Shown here: piece by piece, positions 38,510 through 47,968 of the stretch
Layout of the letters: every line of letters starts with the position of its first letter
Numbering within the stretch: the stretch's first letter is position 1
From: Pseudomonadota bacterium
GTDB lineage: Bacteria; Myxococcota_A; UBA9160; SZUA-336
DNA length: 64,000 bases
Direction of reading: 5' to 3'
Assembly: GCA_003247575.1 (NCBI GenBank)
Contig: QJZC01000033.1
Span: 60,550-124,549 of the forward strand
Translations under genes and position numbers: made by a program
The notes under the pieces: generated by a model
Seen by the model: only the letters and a program-made list of their open reading frames with translations
Told to the model about the DNA's origin: nothing
Database searches by the model: none

Positions 38510-39345
38510 GCGCAGTGCGCAGATCGCGTAGCCAACGAGCGATCCCGGCGTCGGGAGCGCGGGTGCTGTCATGGAACGTGAATGGCATCCGCGCCTGCGC
38601 GAAGAAGGGCTTTGGCAGCTGGCTCGAGAACAGCGGCGCGGAGATCATCGGGATCCAGGAGGTTCGCGCGCTGCCGGACGAGGTTCCCGAGGAGTTGCGA
38701 AGCGCGCCCGGCTGGTGCTCCGCGTTCGCTCCGGCGGAACGGCGCGGGTACAGCGGCGTGGGGCTCTTCGCGCGGCGCAAGCCGGACTCGATCGAGACCT
38801 GTCTGAGCGATCCTCGCTTCGATGTCGAGGGACGCCTTCAGATTGCCCGCTTCGGTCGTCTAGTGATCGCCAATGCATACTTTCCCAAGGGGAGCGGCAA
38901 GGAGCGCGACAACAGCCGCGTCGGCTACAAGCTCGACTTCTATCGTGCTGTCTTCGAGCGTGTAGAGAGGTTGCGGCGTGGGGGCCTGCGGGTGCTGGTG
39001 ATGGGAGACTTCAATACCGCTCACACGAAGCTCGATCTCGCGCGCCCGAAGAGCAACGAGAAGAACAGTGGGTTCCTACCCGAGGAACGCGCCGAGATCG
39101 ATCGTTGGGTCGCTGCCGGCTGGATCGATACGTTTCGGTCCTTCGTGCCCGAGGGCGGGCACTACACCTGGTGGCGCCAGTGGGGCGGAGCGCGCGAGAA
39201 GAACGTGGGCTGGCGCATCGACTACGTCTTCGCATCGCCTGCGGCCATGAAGTTCGTGACCGACGCCTTCATCCTCGCAGACGATCAGGGCTCCGATCAT
39301 TGCCCCGTAGGCGTGTCGCTCGATCCAGAGATTTTCGGAGGCTAG
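38506..39345 (+). CDS. xthA: exodeoxyribonuclease III
   Basis: This Mg-dependent AP endonuclease and 3'-5' exonuclease acts in base excision repair. The 279-residue protein begins its fold at RVLSWNVNGIRA, with catalytic Glu in IIGIQEVRA, YFPKGSGKERDNSRV, the GDFNTAH loop, GWRIDYV and the final GSDHCPV with the catalytic Asp-His pair. GTG 38506 overlaps the bacterioferritin stop by four bases. Coupling DNA repair to iron storage makes sense as oxidative-damage defence, which is inference from linkage. Confidence 0.95.
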   Translation: MSAVRRSRSQRAIPASGARVLSWNVNGIRACAKKGFGSWLENSGAEIIGIQEVRALPDEVPEELRSAPGWCSAFAPAERRGYSGVGLFARRKPDSIETCLSDPRFDVEGRLQIARFGRLVIANAYFPKGSGKERDNSRVGYKLDFYRAVFERVERLRRGGLRVLVMGDFNTAHTKLDLARPKSNEKNSGFLPEERAEIDRWVAAGWIDTFRSFVPEGGHYTWWRQWGGAREKNVGWRIDYVFASPAAMKFVTDAFILADDQGSDHCPVGVSLDPEIFGG

Positions 39346-39387
39346 CGATCGGGCGATCCCGAGCGAGCTGGCGAGCGAGGCTGCGAA

Positions 39388-39456
39388 GGCTCTGGACTCG
39401 CGTCTGCCGGTCCTCCTCGCGGACTCAAACGGCCCGTCAGACGCGAGTCCAGAGCC
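39388..39456. repeat. 19-bp perfect inverted repeat A
   Basis: GGCTCTGGACTCGCGTCTG (39388-39406) and its exact complement (39438-39456) flank 31 bases. The arms begin with GGCTCTGGA, like the arms of the second hairpin 160 bases away, so both belong to one family. It begins 43 bases after the xthA stop and may act as a terminator, though no T tract follows. Confidence 0.75.
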
Positions 39457-39618
39457 CCCGATGGTTCGGGGTGGGCCCCCGGGGAGCGGATCCGGGGTTT
39501 CCTCGGGTGGACGCCTGCGCCCGGACGCACGTGTCCTTTGCGGGACTTGGGGCCGGGAACTTGGCTCAGGTGAGAAGCGCAGCGGGCCCCCTCTCCGTGC
39601 CCACCCCGGGACGACCGG

Positions 39619-39688
39619 GGCTCTGGAATCGCGGCCGCCGGGCCGTTGGGAGTCCGCGACCAGGCCCGGCGGCCGCGATTCCAGAGCC
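39619..39688. repeat. 26-bp perfect inverted repeat B
   Basis: The arms at 39619-39644 and 39663-39688 are perfect complements over 26 bases, with an 18-base loop. The outer part, GGCTCTGGAATCGCG, differs from hairpin A's GGCTCTGGACTCGCG by one base, while the inner parts differ. Such a long perfect stem suggests recent origin or selection: an extragenic palindrome, a transposon-end remnant or a structured terminator. Confidence 0.75.
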
Positions 39689-39734
39689 TCTCCACCGGAA
39701 TGGCGAAATATCCGGGCTAGGCGAATTGGTTAAG

Positions 39735-39746
39735 TTGTCTTGACAA
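39735..39746. promoter_or_regulatory. palindromic operator over the GntR promoter
   Basis: TTGTCTTGACAA is a perfect 5-bp dyad with a two-base centre. Its right half contains the -35 box TTGACA (39740-39745). A weak -10 (CATGGT or ATGGTA) follows near 39762-39768, so the message would be nearly leaderless at GTG 39774. TTGT-N4-ACAA dyads resemble operators of HutC-type GntR regulators, so autorepression is likely. Confidence 0.55.
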
Positions 39747-39773
39747 ATTGGCTCGCTCTGGCATGGTAGACGC

Positions 39774-40502
39774 GTGCTCAACCCCGAATCTCCGCTGCCG
39801 CTCTACCGACAGCTCGCCGACACCCTGCGTGCTGGCATCCGCAGCGGGGACTATCCGCAGGGATCCAGAATTCCATCCGAACACGAGCTGGCCGCGCGCT
39901 TCGGCATAGGGCGCCCTACGGTGCGCCAGGCCACTGATCTGCTCGTCCGGCAGCGGCTGCTGGAGCGCCGTCGTGGTGCCGGAACCTTCGTGTGCGAGCT
40001 GCCCGAAGAGGTCGACCTCTTCTCGCTCGGAGGGACCAGCGCTGCCTTTCTCGAGAAGGGAATCGACGTGCACACCGAGTACCTCGAGCCGCTCGCCATG
40101 CGAACGGTGCACTCCGCCGCGGGAACGAGCTTCACCAGCGAGCATGCCTACTCCGTGTCGCGGTTGCATCGGGCCGAGACGGGCCCAGTGCTGCTGGAAG
40201 AGATCTATCTGGATCCGGAGCCCTTTCGTGGCATCGAGCGCTTCGATCTGCGCGGCGATTCGCTGTCGCGGATCGTGGCAGATCATTTCCATTTGAGGCC
40301 CGAATCTGCGCAACAGACGTTCTCGGTGATTCCGCTCGATTCCGCTCGAGCCCACGCGTTGGAGCTCGAGACCGCGTCGCCTGCTCTGCGGGTCATCCGA
40401 CGCTTGCGCTTTCGGGGTGTCGGAGATGCTGTGCTCGCGCATCTCTTCTGTCGTACGGATCGCTACGCCTTCTCACAACGAATGTGGCCGCAGTGGACGT
40501 AG
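39774..40502 (+). CDS. GntR family regulator, HutC subfamily
   Basis: The 242-residue protein has an N-terminal winged helix at about 8-72 (PLYRQLADTLRAGIRSGDY, IPSEHELAARFGIGRPTVRQA) and a C-terminal UTRA-type ligand domain at about 85-235. HutC-type members sense small metabolites. GTG 39774 is the only start fitting the domain. It lies 68 bases upstream of trpB on the same strand, and the palindrome over its promoter suggests that it represses itself and, by read-through, trpBA. The ligand is unknown. Confidence 0.88.
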   Translation: MLNPESPLPLYRQLADTLRAGIRSGDYPQGSRIPSEHELAARFGIGRPTVRQATDLLVRQRLLERRRGAGTFVCELPEEVDLFSLGGTSAAFLEKGIDVHTEYLEPLAMRTVHSAAGTSFTSEHAYSVSRLHRAETGPVLLEEIYLDPEPFRGIERFDLRGDSLSRIVADHFHLRPESAQQTFSVIPLDSARAHALELETASPALRVIRRLRFRGVGDAVLAHLFCRTDRYAFSQRMWPQWT

Positions 40503-40570
40503 TGCGGATCCGCGCTTCTGGTGCGATGCATCCGATTTTCGAAGTTGGATACTAGTTGGAGGTTGGTCAG

Positions 40571-41786
<1,216 letters not shown>

Positions 41787-41797
<11 letters not shown>

Positions 41798-42557
41798 AAA
41801 GCACCTTCGAACCAAGCTTGTGGACAAGGACCTGCTCTTGATGACGCACCTCGTGCTCGGGTATCCCGACTTCGAGACGTGCCGGAAGACCGTGGGTGAA
41901 ATGGTTGCGGCCGGTGTGGATCTGATCGAGCTTCAGATCCCGTTCTCGGAACCGATGGCAGACGGCCCGGTGATCCTGCGCGCGAACCAGGATGCGCTCG
42001 CGGCCGGTGCTCGCGTCGAAGCCTGTCTCGATGTGGCGGCCGAGCTGGCGGCGGGGTTCGACGTTCCCTTCCTGATCATGACCTACTTCAACATCGTGTA
42101 TCGCTACGGTGTCGAGCGGATGGCCGATCGGCTCCAGGCCGCTGGCATCGCCGGCGCGATCGTCCCCGATCTACCCCCCGAGGAAGCGGATGGATATCCG
42201 GAGATCCTGCGCCAGCGAGGACTCGCGCCCATCTACCTGTTTTCGCCGACCTCGACGGACGCGCGCATGGCCCGCATTGCCGAGATCGGGGAGGGGTTTG
42301 TATATTGCGTCGCCCGCAAGGGGGTCACCGGGGCAGCCACGACATTCAGTGACGATCTGGCTGCGTATCTCGCGCGCTGCCGACGCGCGACGCGGCTTCC
42401 GCTCGCGGTTGGCTTCGGGGTGCGAGAGCGCGCGGATGTCGAGTTTCTGCGCGGGAAGGCGGATATCGCCGTCGTTGGCTCCGAGACGTTGCGCGTGCTC
42501 GACACGCATGGGGTGAGTGGGGTCGGTGCCTTCCTGCGAGGCCTGATCGCCGCCTAG
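41787..42557 (+). CDS. trpA: tryptophan synthase alpha subunit
   Basis: TrpA cleaves indole-3-glycerol phosphate and channels indole to TrpB. The 256-residue TIM barrel has catalytic Glu48 in LIELQIPFSE and Asp59 in PMADGPVI, matching Glu49 and Asp60 of the Salmonella enzyme, plus VTGA in the phosphate-binding region near 184. The start is ATG 41787 or the next codon, also ATG, both within the trpB 3' end, so the subunits are coupled. A further in-frame start at 41733 lies deep in trpB and is unlikely. Confidence 0.95.
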
Positions 42558-42583
42558 GCCTCTGCGCACAGGAGGTTCCGCAA

Positions 42584-44167
42584 ATGCCGGTCGATCCACT
42601 CGTCGCCCGTGAAGCAGCCCGCCGGCGTACGTTCGCGATCATTTCGCATCCGGATGCGGGCAAGACCACCCTGACCGAGCAGCTACTGCTGCTGGGGTCG
42701 GCGGTTCGAGAAGCGGGAGCCGTGCGCGCGCGCAAGGCGGAGCGCCACGCGACCAGCGACTGGCTCGAGATCGAGCGCCAGCGTGGAATCTCCGTGAGCA
42801 GCTCGGTCATGTACTTCGAGCTCGACGGCATTCGGGTCGGCATCCTGGACACCCCAGGTCACCGCGACTTCAGTGAGGATACCTATCGAACGCTCATGGC
42901 GGCCGACAGCGCCGTGATGCTGATCGATGCCGCGAAGGGAATCGAGGCTCAGACGCGCAAGCTGTTCGAGGTGTGCCGCATGCGCGGTATTCCGATCTTC
43001 ACCTTCATCAACAAGCTCGACCGCGAGGGGCGCGATCCGATCTCGTTGCTCGACGAGATCGAGGAGGTGCTCGGAATCACGGCGGTCCCAGCAACGTGGC
43101 CGGCCGGCATGGGGGCCGATCTGAGGGGCGTCTTCGATCGGATCGGACAGCGCTTCGTCGAGTTCACCCCGGACGGGCCTCGCCAGATCCCGGGTGCGCT
43201 CGACGTACCGGCTGTCGCGGCGGCCATGGGCGAACATGCCGAGCGAGTGGCAGAGGAGCTCGAGCTGTTGGACGGCGTGAGCGGGAGCCTGGACCGCGAT
43301 CTCATCCTGGGAGGGGAGCAGACCCCGGTTTTCTTCGGTAGCGCCCTCCGGTCGAAGGGTGTGGACGTATTCCTCGAGCACTTCCTCGAGCTGGCCCCAG
43401 CGCCGACTCCTCGCGACTCCGATCAGGGGCTGATCGAGCCCGCAGAGCATCCGTTCTCGGGCTTCGTCTTCAAGATTCAGGCGAATCTGGACCCGGGCCA
43501 TCGCGATCGAGTCGCCTTCCTGCGCGTCTGCTCCGGGCGCTTCGTCCGGGGAGAGTCTGCGGTTCATGTCCAGACTGGCTCGCGGGTGCGCTTGGCGCGC
43601 TCGACCCTGTTCCAGGCGCGCGAGCGCGAAGAGGTGGACGAGGCGTGGCCCGGCGACGTGGTCGGGCTGTTCGATCCCGGGATCTTTCGGATCGGGGACA
43701 CCTTGAGTGCGGACGGTGGCTTTGCGTACGAGCCGCTGCCGGCGTTCTCACCGGAGCGCTTCGCGCGCATCGAATTCGGCGCCGTGTCGAGCCGCAAGGC
43801 GCTGGCCAAGGGCTTGGATCAGCTCACTCAAGAGGGGCTGGTCCAGCGCTTTCAGGAGCCGAACAGTGGGCTCGGAGCCGTTCTCGGGGCGGTCGGCGAG
43901 CTCCAGTTCGATGTGCTCCGACATCGAATGCGCTCGGAGTACAAGGTCGAGCTGAACCTGACGCCGCTGCCGTACGAGTTCGCCCGCTGGCCCCTCGGGA
44001 GCTTCGATCCGGCCCTCTTCCGGCATAGCCACGGGGTCAGTGTCGTCGAGGACCGAGACGGACGGCCGACCCTGTTGTTTCGCTCCAGCTGGGAGCTGTC
44101 CAATGCCGAGCAGAAGTATCCAGAGCTCGAGCTCTCCTCGACGCCGCCGCAGCGCAAGGCGGGCTGA
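42584..44167 (+). CDS. prfC: peptide chain release factor 3
   Basis: RF3 is a GTPase that recycles RF1 and RF2 from the ribosome. The 527-residue protein has G1 AIISHPDAGKTTLTEQ (18-33), the G2 region QRGISVSSSVM (65-75), G3 ILDTPGHRDFSEDTYR (87-102) and G4 FINKLDREGRDP. The C-terminal beta-barrel domains follow. The switch sequences are those of RF3, not EF-G. AGGAGG precedes the ATG. It follows trpA by 26 bases and may share its transcript. Confidence 0.96.
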   Translation: MPVDPLVAREAARRRTFAIISHPDAGKTTLTEQLLLLGSAVREAGAVRARKAERHATSDWLEIERQRGISVSSSVMYFELDGIRVGILDTPGHRDFSEDTYRTLMAADSAVMLIDAAKGIEAQTRKLFEVCRMRGIPIFTFINKLDREGRDPISLLDEIEEVLGITAVPATWPAGMGADLRGVFDRIGQRFVEFTPDGPRQIPGALDVPAVAAAMGEHAERVAEELELLDGVSGSLDRDLILGGEQTPVFFGSALRSKGVDVFLEHFLELAPAPTPRDSDQGLIEPAEHPFSGFVFKIQANLDPGHRDRVAFLRVCSGRFVRGESAVHVQTGSRVRLARSTLFQAREREEVDEAWPGDVVGLFDPGIFRIGDTLSADGGFAYEPLPAFSPERFARIEFGAVSSRKALAKGLDQLTQEGLVQRFQEPNSGLGAVLGAVGELQFDVLRHRMRSEYKVELNLTPLPYEFARWPLGSFDPALFRHSHGVSVVEDRDGRPTLLFRSSWELSNAEQKYPELELSSTPPQRKAG

Positions 44168-44212
44168 CCTCCGCTCGCTGTCGTGCGGGCCGCGCCCCGG
44201 CCCAACTGCTCG

Positions 44213-45172
44213 CTAGCTCTGCCGCCGCGGGGCCAGCCGCGCGAGCAGATCCTGGTCGGGACCCGGACCGCCGTCGTTGCGGAAGGGTTGGATACATACA
44301 TGGTTCGCACCCGCGTCCCAGTGCTGCTGGATGCGCGCCAGTAGTGCGTCCTCGTCGCCCCAGGCCACCAGCGCGTCCACGAGGCGATCGCTTCCGCCGT
44401 TCGCGAAGTCTTCCTCACCGAAGCCGAGCTCGAGCAGATTGTTCTGATAGTTCGGAAGGCGGATGTAGACCGCGAGGTGGGTGCGCGCAATCTCGCGCGC
44501 TTTTCCCGGGTCGGTTTGTAGCAGCAGCATCTGCTCCGGCGCGAGCCACACGTCCGGACCGATCCGTTCGCGCGCCTGTGCTGTGTGCTCGGGAGTTACC
44601 AGATAGGGATGGACACCCTGAGCTTCGCTGGCTGCCAGTGCGAGCATCTTCTCACGTAGTGCGGCCAGCACGATCGGGACGGGTGCACGCAGCGGCAGCG
44701 CTCGATAGAGTGCCCCGCGCAGGGTCTCGAGGTACTTGCGCATCGTGGCAACCGGCTTTCCGTACTCGTGCCCCCGAAGCTTCGACACCAGGTGAGCGTG
44801 CGAGACGCCGAGGCCGAGCGCGAAGCGTCCCCCGCACACCTCGCCGAGCGTTTCGAGCGCGGCGCGCATGGTCATCGGATCGCGAGCGTAGATATTCGCG
44901 ATGCCGGTAGCGAAATGCAGCTGACTCGTGTGTGCGGCGAGGAACCCGATCAGAATCAAAGGATCGCGCCCGACTGCCTCGGGCAGCCAGAGTGCTCCGT
45001 AGCCCCAGGTCTCGAGCTGCCGCGCGAACTCGGCTGCGCGCTGTGCGCGCATGCCGTCGAGTGTGGTCCATACCCCCAGCGGGCCGAAGCCCTCGAGGCA
45101 CTCCGCATGGGCGGTTCGCTCGCGATCGATGGTTACCTGCACACCTCTACCCTGCTCGGATCCGCGCATCAT
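44213..45172 (-). CDS. LLM-class flavin-dependent oxidoreductase
   Basis: The protein is a luciferase-like monooxygenase-fold enzyme using FMN or F420. In 319 residues, LGVWTTLDGMRAQRAAEFARQLETWGYGALWLPE is the N-terminal strand-helix, GTG-type loops are replaced by FATGIANIYARDPMTMRAALETL, and GRFALGLGVSHAHLV is typical of the F420-linked TIGR03620-like group. F420 dependence is inferred. ATG 45172 (followed by a second ATG) is used; a GTG 14-15 codons later is possible. It is 18 bases downstream of a small gene on the same strand. Confidence 0.82.
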   Translation of the reverse strand: MMRGSEQGRGVQVTIDRERTAHAECLEGFGPLGVWTTLDGMRAQRAAEFARQLETWGYGALWLPEAVGRDPLILIGFLAAHTSQLHFATGIANIYARDPMTMRAALETLGEVCGGRFALGLGVSHAHLVSKLRGHEYGKPVATMRKYLETLRGALYRALPLRAPVPIVLAALREKMLALAASEAQGVHPYLVTPEHTAQARERIGPDVWLAPEQMLLLQTDPGKAREIARTHLAVYIRLPNYQNNLLELGFGEEDFANGGSDRLVDALVAWGDEDALLARIQQHWDAGANHVCIQPFRNDGGPGPDQDLLARLAPRRQS

Positions 45173-45190
45173 AGCAGCGCAGACCCGCAC

Positions 45191-45580
45191 TCAGAGCACG
45201 ATGTCGCACGTATCCGCGAGATCCCGCATCAAGCGTTCGAGCTCTCTCTCGACGGCATCCAGCGCAGAGGCGATTCGATCGAGGTCTGCCGCTTCGGCGG
45301 CGAAGCGCAGCATCTCGGCAGCCTCCGCGGCATCGAAGGCCAGCAGACTGGAGCAGAGCATGGCCAAGCGGCGTGCAAAGCAGGCCAACGACTCGAGCCG
45401 CTCGTCTGTCGCTGCCTCGCGCAGGTGTGTAGTGAAGCGCGGAAAGTGATGCAGGGCATCGAAAGCCACGCTTCGCAGTGGGCTCAGGTCCCCCATTTCG
45501 ATCAGTAGACGGTCGCGATCGAACGAAACGACGTCGGGTGCGGCCGAATCGCATTCGGCAGCTGAGGTTGGCGCGCCCAT
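45191..45580 (-). CDS. hypothetical protein, possible degenerate Hpt-like helical domain
   Basis: I do not recognise this 129-residue protein with confidence. It is acidic and helical. The second half (FARRLAMLCSSLLAF, AAEMLRFAAEAADLDRIASALDAVERELERLMRDL) resembles the helix pattern of phosphotransfer (Hpt) domains, but the AHxLKG histidine motif is missing. It lies 18 bases before the LLM enzyme gene on the same strand, so they are probably cotranscribed. Codon use matches neighbouring genes, which supports a real gene. No function is assigned. Confidence 0.6.
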   Translation of the reverse strand: MGAPTSAAECDSAAPDVVSFDRDRLLIEMGDLSPLRSVAFDALHHFPRFTTHLREAATDERLESLACFARRLAMLCSSLLAFDAAEAAEMLRFAAEAADLDRIASALDAVERELERLMRDLADTCDIVL

Positions 45581-45699
45581 CAGCCCATGTCATCGGCTGT
45601 CACCCGCTGTCGCTTTAGCCGCCCATCGAATGGGTCCGAACCGAGCCAGCGGCGCTCCGGAGACGGGAGTCATCTGCTCAATGCGCGGTCGGCCCGCTG

Positions 45700-46194
45700 C
45701 TAGCCCTTTGCGCGTTCACGGGCGCGGAGGTCGCTCGCAAGCCTGCGCTCCTCTACCTCGTGCGCCTCGAGCGTTCGTACGAAAGGCACGAGACGGGCGG
45801 CCAGCTGCTCGATCTCACCTTGGTGCTCGATCGCATCCGCGAAGTCGACCAGCGACTGCACCTCCTGGCTGAGAGCTGCGTGATGCCCACGCAGCCGCGC
45901 AGCTCGATACGCTAGATCAGGAGCGATCGAGACGAGCCAGCGAAGCGAACTCGCGGCCTCTTCGAGCTCGAAATGCTGCGGAAGCCAGCGAGCGAGCTCG
46001 CGAAGCTGCATGCGTAGTCGCGCCAGGGCGCACGGGTCCTTGAGTGTGATATGGCGGCGCACCTCCCGCAGGAGTCCGCGGATTCGCTTGTGTTGTCGGC
46101 GAACTTCGTGTTGGACCGCGGCTTCTACGCGGTCGCGATTCTCGTGCTTCCGTTCGCCTGCGGGCCATCGTAACTGAGCTGCTGGATGCGCCAT
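45700..46194 (-). CDS. hemerythrin-like HHE cation-binding protein
   Basis: The 164-residue protein is a predicted four-helix bundle with the His/Glu pattern of hemerythrin HHE domains: HEVRRQHKRIRGLL near 29-42, PQHFELEEA near 73-81, LRGHHAALSQEV near 99-110 and LEAHEVEERRL near 142-152. It may bind a diiron centre and sense or scavenge oxygen or NO. The N-terminal 25 residues are charged and probably flexible. It stands alone, divergent from the desaturase gene. Confidence 0.78.
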   Translation of the reverse strand: MAHPAAQLRWPAGERKHENRDRVEAAVQHEVRRQHKRIRGLLREVRRHITLKDPCALARLRMQLRELARWLPQHFELEEAASSLRWLVSIAPDLAYRAARLRGHHAALSQEVQSLVDFADAIEHQGEIEQLAARLVPFVRTLEAHEVEERRLASDLRARERAKG

Positions 46195-46506
46195 GCCTGT
46201 CTCCCACTCTCGCGAGTGCCTCGGTTCCCGGCGTTCGCTTCCAGTGAGGCTGCATTAGGCATGCCAAGCCTCGATCCATCTCTAGAGGCATCCACGGGCG
46301 TCATTTCGAGCGTGCCCGGCGAGTGAGGCTCAATGCCGCAGACCACAGGGATGCGGGTGTGGCGTCGTGGCTGGGGAGAACCGGCAAGCGAAGGGCAGTG
46401 GGATCGCATGCCTGAGCGAGGGTTTGCAGAACTTTGACACGGGAGGCCGCGTGCTTTGCCGACAGACAGCGTATTGTCTGGCTCACCCCAATCGTGAAGG
46501 AGCGCC
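46195..46506. promoter_or_regulatory. divergent region with candidate desaturase promoter and operator
   Basis: This 312-base region holds TTGACA at 46434-46439 and TATTGT at 46472-46477; they are too far apart to pair with each other, so the exact promoter is unclear. A 6-bp dyad CAGACA and TGTCTG with a six-base centre (46463-46480) overlaps TATTGT and is a plausible operator about 25 bases before the desaturase ATG. GAAGGAG is the ribosome-binding site. No gene is seen. Confidence 0.4.
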
Positions 46507-47382
46507 ATGGCGTCGCCTGCCGAGCCATTATTTCCAGTTGTATCGCCCGCGGACAAATCGTGGGTCGAGCGTCTGCAAGTTCCGCACATCCTCTACTGGG
46601 GCATTCATGTGGCCTGTTTGCTGGGGCTGTTCGTCGAGGCAACGACCACGTCGCTGTGTCTGTTCGTGGGCACCCTGGCGCTGCGGATGTTCGGGATCAC
46701 GGGCGGCTACCACCGGTACTTCTCACATCGAACGTACAAGACGAGTCGGGTCTTCCAGTTCCTGCTCGGATTCCTCGGGACGACCGCGGTCCAGAAGGGT
46801 CCGCTCTGGTGGGCCGCTGGACATCGCCGCCACCACAAGTACTCGGATCAGCCTGGAGACATGCACTCTCCGAGAGATGGGTTCCTGTACTCACACTTCG
46901 GTTGGATCTTCGATGATCGTTGGTATCCGACGCAGCTGAACCTGATTCGCGATCTCGCTCGCTATCCGGAGCTCGCCTGGCTCGATCGATACCACGCGGT
47001 TCCGCCGGTCCTGCTGGCCCTCTTTTGTCTGGCGGTCGGCGGCTTGAGCGGGTTGGTCTGGGGTTTCGTGATTTCTACGGTCGCTCTCTGGCACATCACG
47101 TACTCGATCAACTCGCTGTCGCACGTCTGGGGATCGCGCCGCTACGAGACCACCGACGACAGCCGCAACAATTGGCTGCTCGCTCTTCTGACGATGGGTG
47201 AGGGCTGGCACAACAATCACCACCACTACATGAGCTGTGCCAGGCAGGGATTTTTCTGGTGGGAGATCGACGTGACCTACTACGTGCTGCGTTGTCTGGC
47301 TGCGCTCGGAATCATCTGGGACATTCGCGAGCCGCCAGGCCACGTGCTCACGCGCGGGCATGCCTCGTCCGGGGGCGACTGA
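46507..47382 (+). CDS. acyl-CoA/acyl-lipid delta-9 fatty acid desaturase
   Basis: This membrane diiron enzyme introduces a double bond in fatty acyl chains. The 291-residue protein has the three histidine boxes of the Ole1/DesC group: HRYFSH near 70-75, HRRHH near 101-105 and HNNHHHY near 237-243, between hydrophobic segments. The C-terminus lacks a cytochrome b5 domain, so it needs an external electron donor. The start follows GAAGGAGCGCC. A dyad overlapping its promoter suggests control by a regulator. Confidence 0.92.
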   Translation: MASPAEPLFPVVSPADKSWVERLQVPHILYWGIHVACLLGLFVEATTTSLCLFVGTLALRMFGITGGYHRYFSHRTYKTSRVFQFLLGFLGTTAVQKGPLWWAAGHRRHHKYSDQPGDMHSPRDGFLYSHFGWIFDDRWYPTQLNLIRDLARYPELAWLDRYHAVPPVLLALFCLAVGGLSGLVWGFVISTVALWHITYSINSLSHVWGSRRYETTDDSRNNWLLALLTMGEGWHNNHHHYMSCARQGFFWWEIDVTYYVLRCLAALGIIWDIREPPGHVLTRGHASSGGD

Positions 47383-47464
47383 ACGGCGCTGGCGACCGAA
47401 CGCGGACACCGGAGGGCGCCAGGCCCCGCCGGTGCGTGCGCGGTCCGCGGGGATCGAGTCGCGC

Positions 47465-47833
47465 TCAGGCGGATCCGGAAGGTTGGTCTTCGATGGCTCT
47501 CGGTCGGTACAGCCCGAGGACGTCATTGGCGAGAAAGCCGATCTTCTTGACCACGGCGTCGTCCGGGTCGCCGTCGAGGCTCGCGGCAAGGATCTGGAGC
47601 AGGGCGTGGTTCGAGCGCCGGACTTCCGATACGAGCCAGCGTAGATCTCGGCTCTGCTCCGTCCGGTCCGCGTAGCGCTGCTCCAGCTCCCTGAGCCGGC
47701 GCTCCCGCAGCACCGAGGCAGAAGGCAGCTCACCGAGTCCGTAACAGTCCGGGCAGGGTTCGGGCCCCATGTCTCGGAACTGGGTTCCCTTGCCGAAACA
47801 GCTTGCACACGCTTCCACGTTGGTTGGTTCCAC
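47465..47833 (-). CDS. small zinc-finger protein with DnaJ-like CxxCxGxG motifs
   Basis: The 122-residue protein has CASCFGKG (residues 9-16) and CPDCYGLG (27-34), the paired CxxCxGxG motifs of one DnaJ-type zinc module. The remainder is helical and charged (RERRLRELEQRYADR). It has no J domain. It might be a chaperone-linked or nucleic-acid-binding zinc protein, but nothing in context decides. It is on the same strand as the FkbM gene, 135 bases downstream of its stop. Confidence 0.72.
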   Translation of the reverse strand: MEPTNVEACASCFGKGTQFRDMGPEPCPDCYGLGELPSASVLRERRLRELEQRYADRTEQSRDLRWLVSEVRRSNHALLQILAASLDGDPDDAVVKKIGFLANDVLGLYRPRAIEDQPSGSA

Positions 47834-47968
47834 AGGAATTCTCCTCTCGATCTTCGGCCAGCCGCCAGCAGGCTCGCTCCGCTGACGGCAGCATACACCC
47901 GGTGGTCCCCGCGCGTGTTTGGACTTCGCGGCCTTTCGGGGGCGGGGCGGGAGGACGGGACCGCGGCC

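Larger units (their letters stand above)
39346..39773. other. intergenic region with paired hairpins between xthA and the GntR gene
   Basis: This 428-base region has no plausible gene. It holds the two large inverted repeats (39388-39456 and 39619-39688), G/C-rich runs such as CCCCCGA/TCGGGG and GGGCCCCCGGGG near 39454-39484, and, at its end, the promoter and operator of the GntR gene. The hairpins make up a third of the region. Confidence 0.6.

Noticed and set aside
47821..47840. GGTTCCACAGGAATT as a further parS site
   Set aside because: Only the left half resembles parS; the right half and centre do not match.
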